Shown here piece after piece: positions 43,201-51,830 of a stretch of 64,000 bases of DNA. Source of the DNA: Blastocatellia bacterium (GTDB taxonomy: Bacteria; Acidobacteriota; Blastocatellia; UBA7656; JADIYM01); contig JADIYM010000020.1 in NCBI GenBank assembly GCA_016705245.1, positions 1 to 64,000 of the forward strand, read 5' to 3'. Under the pieces are notes generated by a model. It had not been told where the DNA came from and made no database searches. It worked only from the letters and a program-made list of their open reading frames with translations. Position 1 is the stretch's first letter. The number at the start of each line of letters is the position of its first letter. Made by a program: the position numbers and the translations under genes.

Positions 43201-43753
43201 GCTCGTTGTCGTCCGCGCGGCCAATGTCGATCTCGGCGCCCGTAACGGGCACCGTGATCCGCTTGCCGCCCGGCATCGTTACTTCGATGCTGTCGATCTG
43301 CGGAGGTGCCGGCGCTGCCGGCGCTTCGTGCAACGGTCCGGCACGAGCGCCCGACGACTGATACCCGAACGTTATCCGCACCTTGCCGAGCTGGATGACG
43401 TCGCCGGTCTTCAGCGCGTGTCCGGCCGGACCAAGCTTCGTGCCGTTGACGAAGACGCCGTTTCGGCTGCCGGCATCGTAAACCGAATAGTGGTCGCCCT
43501 CGCGGCGGATGACCGCGTGCTTTCGGCTGACCGTCGGATCCGGAATGGCCAGCCCGTTCTCCGCCGACTTGCCGATCTCGAGCTCAGCGTCCGACAGCGG
43601 CACCTGCATTATGTCGCGATCCGGAAGGATCACCCGGAGCATGGCAACGGGCTGACTGGACTCGGCGCGCGGCATTGGAAGCGGAGTACCGTCCGTGACG
43701 CAGAATTTCTGCGAGTCGGCGTACTCGGCGCTGCAGACGGGGCATCGTTTCAC
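40214..43753 (-). CDS. Zinc ribbon - FHA - FHA - pseudokinase - MFS transporter fusion
   Basis: The 1179-residue protein has CPVC and FC (zinc ribbon, 1-25), FHA domains at about 35-125 and 165-245 (both with RKHAV), and a proline-rich linker (290-345). A Ser/Thr-kinase-like domain spans about 371-643. VAVKVL keeps the ATP-binding lysine, but the catalytic loop reads VLRDVKPDSI (serine for the metal-binding asparagine), DFG has become GYG, and the glycine loop is poor. It is likely a pseudokinase. From about 697 there are twelve membrane helices of the MFS type, with ADKYGKKK and ADRIGASK loops and a long acidic insert near 880-940. It is last in an operon with four ATP-grasp genes. Confidence 0.88.
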   Translation of the reverse strand: MKRCPVCSAEYADSQKFCVTDGTPLPMPRAESSQPVAMLRVILPDRDIMQVPLSDAELEIGKSAENGLAIPDPTVSRKHAVIRREGDHYSVYDAGSRNGVFVNGTKLGPAGHALKTGDVIQLGKVRITFGYQSSGARAGPLHEAPAAPAPPQIDSIEVTMPGGKRITVPVTGAEIDIGRADDNELVLDDPTVSRKHAVLRRTNDVWRIFNIGRNAIFVNGRQVGDQGTDVNPGDTASVGNCSLDFVLGSDAGLRTVSGQAIPRLPGMPGSSDATDRISRPPEHGQPPDATFKLPPTSASPRPPASDKTDRISPPPAAPPPPPPPPPPPPPPPFEPPGNASFRVRKTGELIPVAPPRPDAPVAAGGTIILDGRYEIEGKIAEASTGTVYRAKRVLLGDKVAVKVLRPDLVRDRMAVERFKRQAQVAARIRHPNSVQVFDFGTTAEGAVYLVEELLSGQTLRDLIRRERGLSVPRIVGLLNQICGAVHTAHVNGIVLRDVKPDSIYVEVGVDGKEIIKVGGYGLAKLTGAAAEGNVTMAPTARLFGTPEYMSPEQILDRQLDSRSDVYSLGCILYELLAGSPPYLAPSPAQVAELQLYGSPPDLSETFRPDIDEGIEAVVNRALRKDPAHRQQTALQLAAEFEAVAGGPGTFARNFLAKTGLLKMPVPAVAYAPVAVPAGEAVLPSVVAEQVSTGRGAFNPVVLALMAESFISKVSSGMVKTTVPLFALLIFGFDIASIMGLTLLQNVVPLVLRPMFGSMADKYGKKKIFMLALGFRTFVSVLYAVALNPYMFAGVSVVRGIADSAKGPSTSALIADSTDEKHIAKAYSWYQTIKSTAGGVGESIAAFVLTGLVLFFAGQTNVTLNVAVLEETNKKGEQIEQILAAPEDVSAEQTLPGTEAHPEPFKVTRVEQRTLALKDVPIDDLTKAVEAAALRKALITILLTSTFLSLLSFILVWVVIKEEPKKDKKKKKLKTGQLPVPGAVEDKGPPVLAFTFLGLALTAPAYMVTGEFFTILAVKLEVTPSALGWIKIVAETMVPLFVGPFFGWLADRIGASKVIALRSIANILTSLLFYITPWFAGTVLLGIVMGVARGVDEIGKAAFKPTWGAIAAKVSSYNLANRSKTMGTLEAGVDASDLIFPQLAGLLLQFLSLGWLMSVRTVLALMAEVYSIILHKKYKI

Positions 43754-43804
43754 TCGGCTGGACCTCTCGGTGCTGGTGCGGCGCGGCCTGTCACGGCCGT
43801 CTAG

Positions 43805-44650
43805 TTATCCTGCGCGCTCGAGAATGAACTTCGAGATACGCGATCCGGCTTCCGGAACGCCCTTGAAGCCCGGGAAACAGTTCACTTCGATGACTGAGAA
43901 TCCCTTCGGCGTCTTCACGAGATCCACACCGTAGAGCTCGAGGCCAAAGACCTTGCCGCAGCGGCGCACGAGGTCCTCGAGCTCCTCGTTGTCACCGACC
44001 GGCGTGCCCTTTTTCTCTTCCTTGGTGGTCGCGGGAAAGATGCGCTTGATGGCGTAGACATAGTCGCCGATCGCGTAGGCCTTGTAGTCGACCGGCTCGT
44101 GCTCTTCGAACTCCTGGGCAAGGATGAGCCGCTCGCCGAGGGCCGCGCCGTCCTCACCGCCTTCGTCCTCGACCTCGCCCGAATCGGCTGAGCGACGTGC
44201 AATGAGGTCGTCGTATTCGGCCTCGTTCATGCAGATCTCGATGCCCATGCCGCGACGTCCGCGCCAGGGCTTCACGACGATCGGTGTCGTCTGGACTACC
44301 GGTCGCAGCGTCTCGATCGAGTCGGTGACGAACGTGCGAGGGGTCGGGATACCGGCCTGCAGCAGCATGAGGCTCGTCAACACCTTGTCGCGGACCTTCA
44401 TGGTAGCGGGGTACTCGTTGAGAAGCGTCGCGCCGCGGTAATGGGCCGCAGCTGCGAGCGACTCGGCGAGTGGCGAGTGTGACTTGAACAGGTAGGCGTC
44501 GTAATTGAACGCGAAGTTCTCGAGGTCGATCATGCCCGAACGCTCGGTCACGATGTCGAGCTCCGCGCCGCCAGCCTTGAGCTCGTTGACGATGTCGTGA
44601 GAAACCGACGACGGGCTGCGGGGTGGTTCCATCAGAAAACAGATTCGCAT
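43805..44650 (-). CDS. RimK-type ATP-grasp ligase (operon gene 4)
   Basis: From the ATG at 44650 (MRICFLMEPP) this has 281 residues; an open frame upstream is repeat-derived. The fold is pre-ATP-grasp (1-95), an ATP-binding part with TPIVVKPWRGRRGMGI, and the metal site FSVIEVNCFPGF. Such enzymes activate a carboxylate as acyl-phosphate and join it to an amine. It carries an acidic insertion (DSGEVEDEGGEDG) not seen in its three neighbours. It ends about 50 bp before the kinase-MFS gene. An ITPK-like inositol-phosphate kinase is a less likely alternative. Confidence 0.8.
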   Translation of the reverse strand: MRICFLMEPPRSPSSVSHDIVNELKAGGAELDIVTERSGMIDLENFAFNYDAYLFKSHSPLAESLAAAAHYRGATLLNEYPATMKVRDKVLTSLMLLQAGIPTPRTFVTDSIETLRPVVQTTPIVVKPWRGRRGMGIEICMNEAEYDDLIARRSADSGEVEDEGGEDGAALGERLILAQEFEEHEPVDYKAYAIGDYVYAIKRIFPATTKEEKKGTPVGDNEELEDLVRRCGKVFGLELYGVDLVKTPKGFSVIEVNCFPGFKGVPEAGSRISKFILERAG

Positions 44651-44726
44651 GAGTCTTACCCTCGAGCTGAACAGCTCTTCAGCGAAGCGGTGTATGGAAG
44701 TACAGGTCCGAAGAACGCGAAAGAAC

Positions 44727-44822
44727 TCTGCGTCCTTGCGAGTCCTCTGCGTCTCTGCGAGAAACCTCGCGTTCGAACCGCGGTTTCTCGCAGAGACGCA
44801 GAGGACTCGCAAAGACGCAGAG
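44727..44822. repeat. TCTGCGTCTCTGCGAG palindrome inside the ATP-grasp operon
   Basis: Arms of about 40 bp around AACCTCGCGTTCGAACCGCGG lie in the 270-bp gap between ligase genes 3 and 4. They might cause processing or partial termination. No precursor-peptide gene is visible in this gap. Confidence 0.75.
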
Positions 44823-44924
44823 GACTCGTTTGCTCCGGCTCTCCAGTCGAAGAATCGAGTCTCACGTTCTTGCTCCAATCTGGAGACCCTGCCGTTGGTA
44901 TCGGAACATCACCATTCCATCTCG

Positions 44925-45770
44925 CTAGCTCGCCGCGTTGCCGGCCACGAAGTCAGGTCCCGGAGGTGTGATCGTGAACTTGCCCTGGGCGTAATCGTCG
45001 ATGCAGTCCGCGATGAGCGGGGCAATGTCCGGCACCCCCTTGTAGCCAGGGAAGTAATTGACGTCGACGACAACCGGACCAGTCGGGCTCTCGATGATGT
45101 CGAGACCGAACAGCGCCAATCCACAAACCTCTCCGACCTTGTTCGCGATGCGCCGCACCTCGTCAGAGACCTCGACCGGACGCCCGACCTGCGTGAAGCT
45201 CGACTCGGAGAACGTCTTGCGCACGGCGAACACCTGGTCGCGAACGCAGTAGACCTTCGTGTCGAGTCCGTCACCCGGGATCATCTCCTGGATGATCATC
45301 GGCACGACCGGCTCGGGAATCGTCTTCAGGTCGTCGACCGAGTTGATGAACGTAATGCCGGCGCCGCGATGGCCCATGTACGGCTTCACGATCATCTTCA
45401 TCGAGCTCGCGAGCTCTTCGAGCAGGCTGAAATCGTCAGTGACCCAGGACCGCGGGGCCGGAACCCCGGCCGCGTTCAGCATTCGCGAAACGATGATCTT
45501 GTTCTGGATCAGCGCGCAGCTGCGATACGGGTTCATTACCCGCGCGCCCTGTGTGAAGAGCGCTCCGCCGAGCGACAACGTCAGCTCGGTGTGCGACTTC
45601 AGGATGTAGAGCCCGTCGTCGTGCTCAAGCGTGTCGCATTGCTGGAGGATCTCTTCGGCGATCGACGAGTCGACCTCGTAACCACGCTTCTCGAGCAGGT
45701 CGTAGGTCTCGACGAGAATGGGGCTCGGTACCGGCGGAACTCGCCGGACCACCATGAAATGCAGTTTCAT
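44925..45770 (-). CDS. RimK-type ATP-grasp ligase (operon gene 3)
   Basis: This 281-residue paralogue begins MKLHFMVVRR and has MIVKPYMGHRGAGI (ATP-grasp loop), MIIQEMIPGDGLDTKVY and VVVDVNYFPGYKGVPD (metal site). The E/D-x-N motif is intact. The differing N-terminal half suggests a different acceptor from its neighbours. A 110-bp gap separates it from gene 2. The C-terminal tail (TPPGPDFVAGNAAS) is flexible. Confidence 0.8.
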   Translation of the reverse strand: MKLHFMVVRRVPPVPSPILVETYDLLEKRGYEVDSSIAEEILQQCDTLEHDDGLYILKSHTELTLSLGGALFTQGARVMNPYRSCALIQNKIIVSRMLNAAGVPAPRSWVTDDFSLLEELASSMKMIVKPYMGHRGAGITFINSVDDLKTIPEPVVPMIIQEMIPGDGLDTKVYCVRDQVFAVRKTFSESSFTQVGRPVEVSDEVRRIANKVGEVCGLALFGLDIIESPTGPVVVDVNYFPGYKGVPDIAPLIADCIDDYAQGKFTITPPGPDFVAGNAAS

Positions 45771-45879
45771 TGCGTCACCTCGGTTCGGTGTTCTCTATGA
45801 ATCGCAGAGCATTCAAGCGCTATCGCATTGATCTCTGCACAAAAAAGGAGCGGATGGAGGTCCGGCCGGGAAGCTGTTC

Positions 45880-46671
45880 TCAGGCCCGGTTGGCGATTCC
45901 GAAGACGTAGTCCCCCAGGCGAAGTCCGGCGTCGGGAACGCCCTTGAAGCCCGGGAAGGTGTTGATGTCGACAACCCATGGTTTGCCGTCGTTCATGATG
46001 ATGTCGAGGCCGTAGAGATCCACTCCGAAAGCGTCGCCGCAACGGAGCGTCACGTCGCGCATCTCGCCCGTCACCTCGAACGGCTCGCCGAGCTTGTCCT
46101 CGTAGGTCTTCGCCGGCCAGACTCGGCGGACGCCGAACAACTCGTCGCCGATCCGGTAGATCTTGTGATCGCGGCCGTCCGATTCGTAGTAGGTCTGCGC
46201 GAAGGTGATCCCGAAGTCGTCGGGGATGGCGTCGAGCTCGGCCTGGGTGCGGACGATGTGAACGCCGCGACCCTGCGATCCAAAGTACGGCTTGACCACG
46301 ATCGGTCCGGTGGCGAGGGCCTCGGAAAGCTGCGACGGAGAATCGGCCATCCACGTACGCGGCAGGGGCACGCCGGCCGGAAGCAGGGCCGCAGTCGCCG
46401 AGTACTTGTCCTTCATCAGCGTGACAGCCGGCACCGGATTGATGATGCGAGCGCCGGCCTGGTGCAGGAGCCCGGCGTAGACCATCGCAAGACGCGTGCT
46501 CGACTTGAGGATGTAGAGATCGAACTCGGGCCGGACCTCCGCGACGTCGCGGGCGCGGTCCTCGGGATAGATCAGGTCCACGGTCGCGCCGTGCTCTGAG
46601 AGGCGGGCGATCATGTCGGCGACGACAGGGCCCGGTTTCTCCTTCTGGACTGTTATCAGCGCGAGCTTCAT
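45880..46671 (-). CDS. RimK-type ATP-grasp ligase (operon gene 2)
   Basis: The ATG at 46671 overlaps the TGA of gene 1 (ATGA), a sign of translational coupling, so the longer upstream frame is rejected. The 263-residue protein starts MKLALITVQK and contains IVVKPYFGSQGRGVHI and PWVVDINTFPGFKGVPD. All ATP-grasp residues I can check are kept. It is the closest of the four to the consensus. Confidence 0.82.
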   Translation of the reverse strand: MKLALITVQKEKPGPVVADMIARLSEHGATVDLIYPEDRARDVAEVRPEFDLYILKSSTRLAMVYAGLLHQAGARIINPVPAVTLMKDKYSATAALLPAGVPLPRTWMADSPSQLSEALATGPIVVKPYFGSQGRGVHIVRTQAELDAIPDDFGITFAQTYYESDGRDHKIYRIGDELFGVRRVWPAKTYEDKLGEPFEVTGEMRDVTLRCGDAFGVDLYGLDIIMNDGKPWVVDINTFPGFKGVPDAGLRLGDYVFGIANRA

Positions 46672-47504
46672 CGCGACGGTACCTCTGCGACGCGGCGCTC
46701 GCAGAAGTCCGCGAGTCGCTCGTTGGCGTCCGGCACGGACGTGAAGTTCGGGTAGTCGTTGACCTCGATGACGAACACGCCGGCATCGGTCTCGATGCAA
46801 TCCACTCCAAACAGGTCGAGGCCGAAAAGGCGTCCGCATCGACGGCCGAGGTCGGCGAGCTCCGGTGTCGTTTCGGCAAGGCCCGACTTCTTCGCTTCGA
46901 CGTCATCGTCGGATCGTTTGTTGAACGGCGACGGCTTACGTACGGCCCAGACGTCGTCGCCGATCCCGTAGAGCTTCAGGTCGTAGCCATCCGTCTTGTG
47001 ATAACACTGAGCGAGCGCCACCGAATCGCTCCAGTCGAGCGCGCGGAGCGCGTCGGCCGAATCGACAACCTCGAGCCCGCGGCAGTTGTCGCCGAAAATC
47101 AGCTTGATGATCAGCGGATAGGCCGACGTCGGGATCGTGTCGGCGAGACGCGAGGGCGTCCCGAACCACGTGTCGGGCGTCGGAAGGCGGTCCTTTGCGA
47201 GCGCTATGCTCATGTCGGCCTTGTTGTGAACGGCCGAGATCGCCGCCCGGCGATTGATAGTGGGGACTCCGCGAGAACCCGCCCATTCGAGCAGCGCGAG
47301 CAGCCCCCAGCTACGACCGCGCGCCACGATGAGGTCGAGCCCCTCGAGCCACGAATCATCGTCCATGCGAAGAGCGGTCGCTTCCGGGTCGATCGTGCGC
47401 ACGGAATGACCGCGCGCGCCGAGAGCCTCTATGAGGCCGGACGGTTGCGCTTGCGAGAGATAGCGGCGTTCGACGAGGACGCCGAAGTGCAGGGGACCTG
47501 ACAT
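46668..47504 (-). CDS. RimK-like ATP-grasp protein (operon gene 1)
   Basis: This 278-residue protein begins MSGPLHFGVLVERRYL. It retains LIIKLIFGDNCRGLEV in place of the usual KPxxGxxGxG loop (glycines replaced) and has a good metal site, FVIEVNDYPNF. It may be the most divergent or least active of the four. It is first in the operon and faces the FHA-TPR-receiver gene across a divergent promoter region (47505-47731). Confidence 0.75.
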   Translation of the reverse strand: MSGPLHFGVLVERRYLSQAQPSGLIEALGARGHSVRTIDPEATALRMDDDSWLEGLDLIVARGRSWGLLALLEWAGSRGVPTINRRAAISAVHNKADMSIALAKDRLPTPDTWFGTPSRLADTIPTSAYPLIIKLIFGDNCRGLEVVDSADALRALDWSDSVALAQCYHKTDGYDLKLYGIGDDVWAVRKPSPFNKRSDDDVEAKKSGLAETTPELADLGRRCGRLFGLDLFGVDCIETDAGVFVIEVNDYPNFTSVPDANERLADFCERRVAEVPSR

Positions 47505-47589
47505 GGCGGGTTCGGCCTCGTGGCGAGAATTCGGACCGGGCGATTATACACACAAGCGGCGCACACGCTTGCATTTGCAGTGGCGCTCC

Positions 47590-47681
47590 TTGCCTCAGTG
47601 CCTCCGCGACTCCGTGAGCGAAGCTCTTCGTGCGGTCACCAAAGAGCTTCGCACACAGAGACACGGAGTCACCGAGGCACG
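47590..47681. repeat. CTCCGTGTC-type palindrome in a divergent promoter region
   Basis: TGCCTCAGTGCCTCCGCGACTC with AGCGAAGCTCTT is inverted to AAGAGCTTCGCACACAGAG with GAGTCACCGAGGCA. It occupies most of the gap between the divergent ATP-grasp and FHA genes, so promoters must lie in or beside it. Confidence 0.75.
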
Positions 47682-47731
47682 GAGGTGCCCACTCCGGTGC
47701 TATACTCGCCGCGAGTTCACCCCTTGTTCAC

Positions 47732-49973
47732 ATGCGCGTACGCGGCGAACTTCATTACCTGCTCAACGGCTCCCAACGCATCGTCACGCTCGATTCCCCG
47801 AAATTCACGGTCGGGCGTGGCGATGAGAGTTCGCTGTGCCTGCAGGACATCGTCGTCTCGCGCAACCACGCCGAGATCGTCCGGCTCGGGAACGACTTCC
47901 TGCTTCGCGACCACGGCTCGACGAACGGCTCGTACATAAACGACATCCGCGTCTCGGAGCGCATCCTCGTGGACGGCGACGTCGTGCGTTTCGGCAAGGG
48001 CGGCCCGGAGTTGACCTTCCACTGGTACGAAGAGTCACTGCCGGCGACGCTCTCGCGCGACACGCGTCAGGGTACGACGGAGAACCTCGTCGATTCGCTC
48101 GTTGGAAAGCTGACGGGCGAGAAGGTCGACCCAGCGGAAGAGGCCACGCTCCGTTGCGTGCTCGCCGAGACCTACCTTCGCAAGGGAGATCACACGCACG
48201 CGCTGAACGTGCTGGGCAAATACACGGACGAAGGCCTCCTCTCGACGCTGCCGGGCTCAGTGCGCGCAACCGTCCTGCTCTGGATCGGAAACGCCAGGCT
48301 GGAAGCAAAACAGTATGTTGCGGCGACGACGGACCTGCAGCGGGCGTTCGATCTCGCCACGCAGGTCGGCGACCCGCAGGGCGTCGCGATGGCTCAGATC
48401 GGACTCGGCGAAGCAAAGATCGGCACTGGCGACCTGCTCGCGGCGCGCGACCACCTTCAGCGCGCCATGCTCGTCGCGCGACGATCGGACAATGTCCGAA
48501 TCCGGGCCAGCGTGCACCTCCTGCTCGGCAAAATCGACTGGAAGGAGATCGACATCGACGGTGCGCGATACAACTGGCAGCGCGCGGCCCGGTTCGCCGA
48601 AGGTTGCAGCGACGACCGGCTCGATGCCAGCGTCAGGCTGCAACAAGCGTTCATGCTCTATGCCGAGGGACGCCTGGGCGAAGCCGTCACGGCCTACCAG
48701 GAAGCCATCAAGTTAATCGAGGAAGTCGGCAACGTCCGACTCCTGCTCAAGGCCTACAGCCAGCTCTCGCGAACGCTCGTGCGTCTCGGCTCGTGGGAGA
48801 GGCCGAGCGCTCGTCGAGCGCCGGCTTCGGACGGCGCGCGCGCAGAACATCGTCAAGCAGGAGGCCGTCTCGCTCACGGACCTCGCCGAGATTCGACTGG
48901 CGCAGGGAAACGTCGCGGAAGCGTGGGAGTCGATTCGTTCGGCTCTTGCGAGCCATGGCCACACGGTGTACGCGCGAACTCAAAGGGTCTATGGCCGCAT
49001 CCTGGTCCAGCGCGACGAACGGCAGCAGGCGTCCGTCGAGCTCGAGAAGGGGCTCGTCGCAGCGCGCGCGCGCGGCTCGGTCGAGGAGCAGGTGCTCATA
49101 GGGCTCGATCTCGCGCTGCTTTTCGTCGAGCTCGGGCAGTACGACGTTGCGCGAACCCGACTCGAGGAAGCGGAGTCGATCACGCCGCTCGATCCGGCGC
49201 TCGTGCTCATGGGACGGGCCTTTTTCGCGCGAGGGCGATTGACGATGGCCACCGGTGCGCTCGCCGACGCGAATCGGTTCTTCACACAGAGCCTCTCGAT
49301 CTCCGAGACCATCGGCGATCCGTACCGCGTCGCCCTGAGTCATTCGTGGATCGGGCACCTTCGACTGAAGATGAGCAGGCTCGAGTCGGCGCGCGGTCAC
49401 CTCGAGGAGGCGCGCGCCGGATTCGCGAAACTCGGGGCTGCCCTCGACCTCGCTCGTGTCGAGGCGGCGCTGCAGGCCGGAGCTTTCGCGAATGTCCGGT
49501 CTGAGATGACGCAGGTCTTCGAACAGGGCGGTCTCACGCTCGGCGCCAGGTTCTCGACCGCGCGGTTGTCAGGTGGTTCGCGGGAGATCGACGGTCAGAG
49601 GAAGGGGCCGCAGACGATCCTCGTGGCGCTGGCGGCCGAACCGCTCACATCCATGATCACGCGTGGACTGGAGGTCGAGAATTATCTCGTCGATTGGGTG
49701 CAGGACGGCCGAACCGCGCTCGAGCGCTCCCGCGATCCAAACAAGAAATACGCGTGCCTCGTGCTGGACGCCCTGCTCGAGTACCGTTCGGGATTCGACA
49801 TCTGTCGTGAGATTCGGAAGCTGAGCCTGGAGACCCCGGTCGTGCTTCTCGGCGGCCGCGCCGGCGTCGAGGACAAGATCGAAGCACTTCAATCCGGCGC
49901 GGACGACTATCTGGCAAAGCGCAAGATGGTGTTCGAAGAACTGCTCGCCAAGATGGAGGCACTGCTGCGATAG
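47732..49973 (+). CDS. FHA - TPR - receiver-like signalling protein (two apparent frameshifts)
   Basis: From the ATG at 47732: an FHA domain (VVSRNHAEIV, GSTNGSYIN; residues 1-100), then TPR repeats, then a C-terminal receiver-like domain (YACLVLDALLEYRSGF, GADDYLAKRK). Near 48,798 and 48,827 the frame shifts twice. Restoring one base at each place gives GSWEEAERSSSAGFRTARAQNIV and a single protein of about 746 residues. The receiver start ILVALAAEP lacks the usual acidic pair, so phosphorylation may be altered. Either the gene is damaged or the assembly has two single-base errors. It faces the ATP-grasp operon. Confidence 0.7.
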
Positions 49974-50000
49974 CCCCCAAGCTCGTCACAGCGAATCGTA

Positions 50001-51149
50001 ATGCGTGTAATCATCATCGGAGCTGGCCGGGTGGGTTGTGGAGCGCTCGGCATGGCGTTCGCGATGCAGGGTCACGAAGTGGTGCTCGCGGCGCGCCGGG
50101 CCGACGAAGTCGATTCGATCAATCGGCTCGGTTACGACGTCGTGACGAAAGGTGCGATCGAGGCGCGTCTCGAGGTTCGTGGCGTGCACGCCGTGATCAT
50201 GGCGAGTCCAGAGTTCAATGCGGCCTTCACCGAGGCGGATGTCGTCTATACGTCGGTGCGCCCCGACAATCTGCCGGGCGTTGCGCAGCCGATAGCGGAT
50301 GCGCTCGTACACCGGATCACGGCGGGGGTTGAGCAGCCGCTCGACATCTTCTGCTGCGAGAACCTCAAGAATGCGGGATCGCAGCTCGAGCGGCTCATCT
50401 TCACGAACATCCCGTCGTCGCACGCACGACAGGTGCAGGACTGGATCGGATTCAACTCGGCGATTTCGGACCGGATCGTATCGGGGCTCGAGCTCGACGA
50501 GAACGGCCGGATCGTCATCACGGCAGATTCGACGGGCGACGTTCTCGTTGATATCTCGCAGACGAAGGGCGATTTCGAACTGTTGCCGCCGTTCAAGGGG
50601 ATCGACAATTTTCCGGCGTGTATCGAGGAGAAACTCTACGTTCTCAACTGCGGCCACGCGGTGTGCGCCTACCTCGGGTTCCACAAGGGATACACCTACA
50701 TCCACGAAGCCATGGAGGACGAGTCGATCAACCGGGCTGTGGTCGGCGCCATGCTCGAGTCGCAACAGGCGTTGCAGAACAAGCACGGGAAGACGCTTCA
50801 TTACGCGGGGTTCATCAACGAGATCCTGGCGAGTTTCTCGAACGCGGCGCTCGGCGACACCGTGGCGCGCGTGGGACGGGATCCGATCCGGAAGCTGCAG
50901 GCGGACGACCGCCTCGTGGGCCCGGCGAAGCTTGCCTATCGGTACGGGATCGAACCGAAGAACCTGATCCGCGGGTGCGCGGCGGCTATGACCTACATGC
51001 CGAAAGACGATCCGCAGGCGGAAGAGCTGCAGACCATGGTCGAGGACAAGGGCTTCGAGAAGACGATCGCGGCGGTGAGCCAGCTGCAGCCGTGGAACCC
51101 GCTGTCGAAGCTCGTGCGCGAGGAGATTGCGAGGCAGGCGGTGTCGTAA
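50001..51149 (+). CDS. Mannitol-1-phosphate 5-dehydrogenase-like protein
   Basis: The 382-residue protein is a polyol-specific long-chain dehydrogenase: GAGRVGCGALG nucleotide loop, ENLKNAG, GFNSAISDRIV, and the active-site region KLYVLNCGHAVCAYLG with GYTYIHEAM. It would interconvert mannitol-1-phosphate (or a similar sugar alcohol phosphate) and the keto sugar with NAD. No mannitol transporter is nearby, so a metabolic role for another polyol is possible. It starts 27 bp after the FHA-TPR gene. Confidence 0.8.
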   Translation: MRVIIIGAGRVGCGALGMAFAMQGHEVVLAARRADEVDSINRLGYDVVTKGAIEARLEVRGVHAVIMASPEFNAAFTEADVVYTSVRPDNLPGVAQPIADALVHRITAGVEQPLDIFCCENLKNAGSQLERLIFTNIPSSHARQVQDWIGFNSAISDRIVSGLELDENGRIVITADSTGDVLVDISQTKGDFELLPPFKGIDNFPACIEEKLYVLNCGHAVCAYLGFHKGYTYIHEAMEDESINRAVVGAMLESQQALQNKHGKTLHYAGFINEILASFSNAALGDTVARVGRDPIRKLQADDRLVGPAKLAYRYGIEPKNLIRGCAAAMTYMPKDDPQAEELQTMVEDKGFEKTIAAVSQLQPWNPLSKLVREEIARQAVS

Positions 51150-51160
51150 GCGAGAGCTCA

Positions 51161-51245
51161 GCGGCTCTGTGTCTCCGTGTCTCCGTGTGCGAAGCGTCTT
51201 CAGAGCTGCGCACACAGAGGCTCAGAGACACAGAGTCACAGAGAC
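51161..51245. repeat. CTCCGTGTC-type palindrome, second copy
   Basis: GGCTCTGTGTCTCCGTGTC and the inverse CTCAGAGACACAGAGTCAC lie between the dehydrogenase and the NTF2-like gene. Confidence 0.75.
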
Positions 51246-51283
51246 CACGGAGGCCGACGATTCCCTGTGCTAGCATCGCGCGC

Positions 51284-51826
51284 ATGAACCTCTTCCATCG
51301 CGTTGCCGCCGTTGCCCTCGCGCTGGCTTCCGCCGTCGTTCCCGCCGGCGCCGAACAGCCTCAATCGCCCTCTGGACCCCGCGCCGCGGACACTGCGTCG
51401 ATGGACGCGATCCTCGCCGCTCTCTATGACGTCATTTCCGGACCGGCCGGCCAGAAACGCGACTGGGACCGGATGCGGGCGCTCTTCGTCGACGGTGGCC
51501 GGCTGATCGCTATCGGCAAGAAACCGACGGGCGAGTTCGTTCAGCGGATGATGACGGTCGAGGACTACATCCGGACATCGGGGCCGTTTCTCGAGGAGAA
51601 GGGATTCTTCGAACGAGAGATCGCCCGCCGTGTGGAGAAGTTCGGCGGCGTCGTGCACGTCTTCAGCACCTACGATGGCCGGATCAAGGCCGACGACCCG
51701 AAGCCATTTGTCCGCGGCGTCAATTCGATCCAGCTCATGAACGACGGCAAGCGATGGTGGATCGTGACCGTGTACTGGCAGGCGGAGTCGCCCGACAATC
51801 CGCTGCCGGACGAGTACCTGAAGTAG
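51284..51826 (+). CDS. Secreted NTF2/SnoaL-like protein
   Basis: The 180-residue product has a signal peptide (MNLFHRVAAVALALASA) and a SnoaL-like cone fold: SMDAILAALYDVIS, FVDGGRLIAIG, VVHVFSTYDG and RWWIVTVYWQAE. The 51284 ATG gives the signal peptide; the longer upstream frame is a shadow. It ends only five bases before the phosphatase gene and may be co-transcribed with it. Function unknown. Confidence 0.7.
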   Translation: MNLFHRVAAVALALASAVVPAGAEQPQSPSGPRAADTASMDAILAALYDVISGPAGQKRDWDRMRALFVDGGRLIAIGKKPTGEFVQRMMTVEDYIRTSGPFLEEKGFFEREIARRVEKFGGVVHVFSTYDGRIKADDPKPFVRGVNSIQLMNDGKRWWIVTVYWQAESPDNPLPDEYLK

Positions 51827-51830
51827 CACG

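Noticed and set aside
41054..43804. A 916-residue reading frame on the + strand opposite the kinase-MFS gene
   Set aside because: Composition is Arg/Asp-rich without domain or signal, typical of the antisense of a high-GC gene. The minus-strand protein has clear domains.
44651..44924. A precursor-peptide gene between ligase genes 3 and 4
   Set aside because: The gap is a palindromic repeat. No short frame with a ribosome binding site and a peptide-like core was found.
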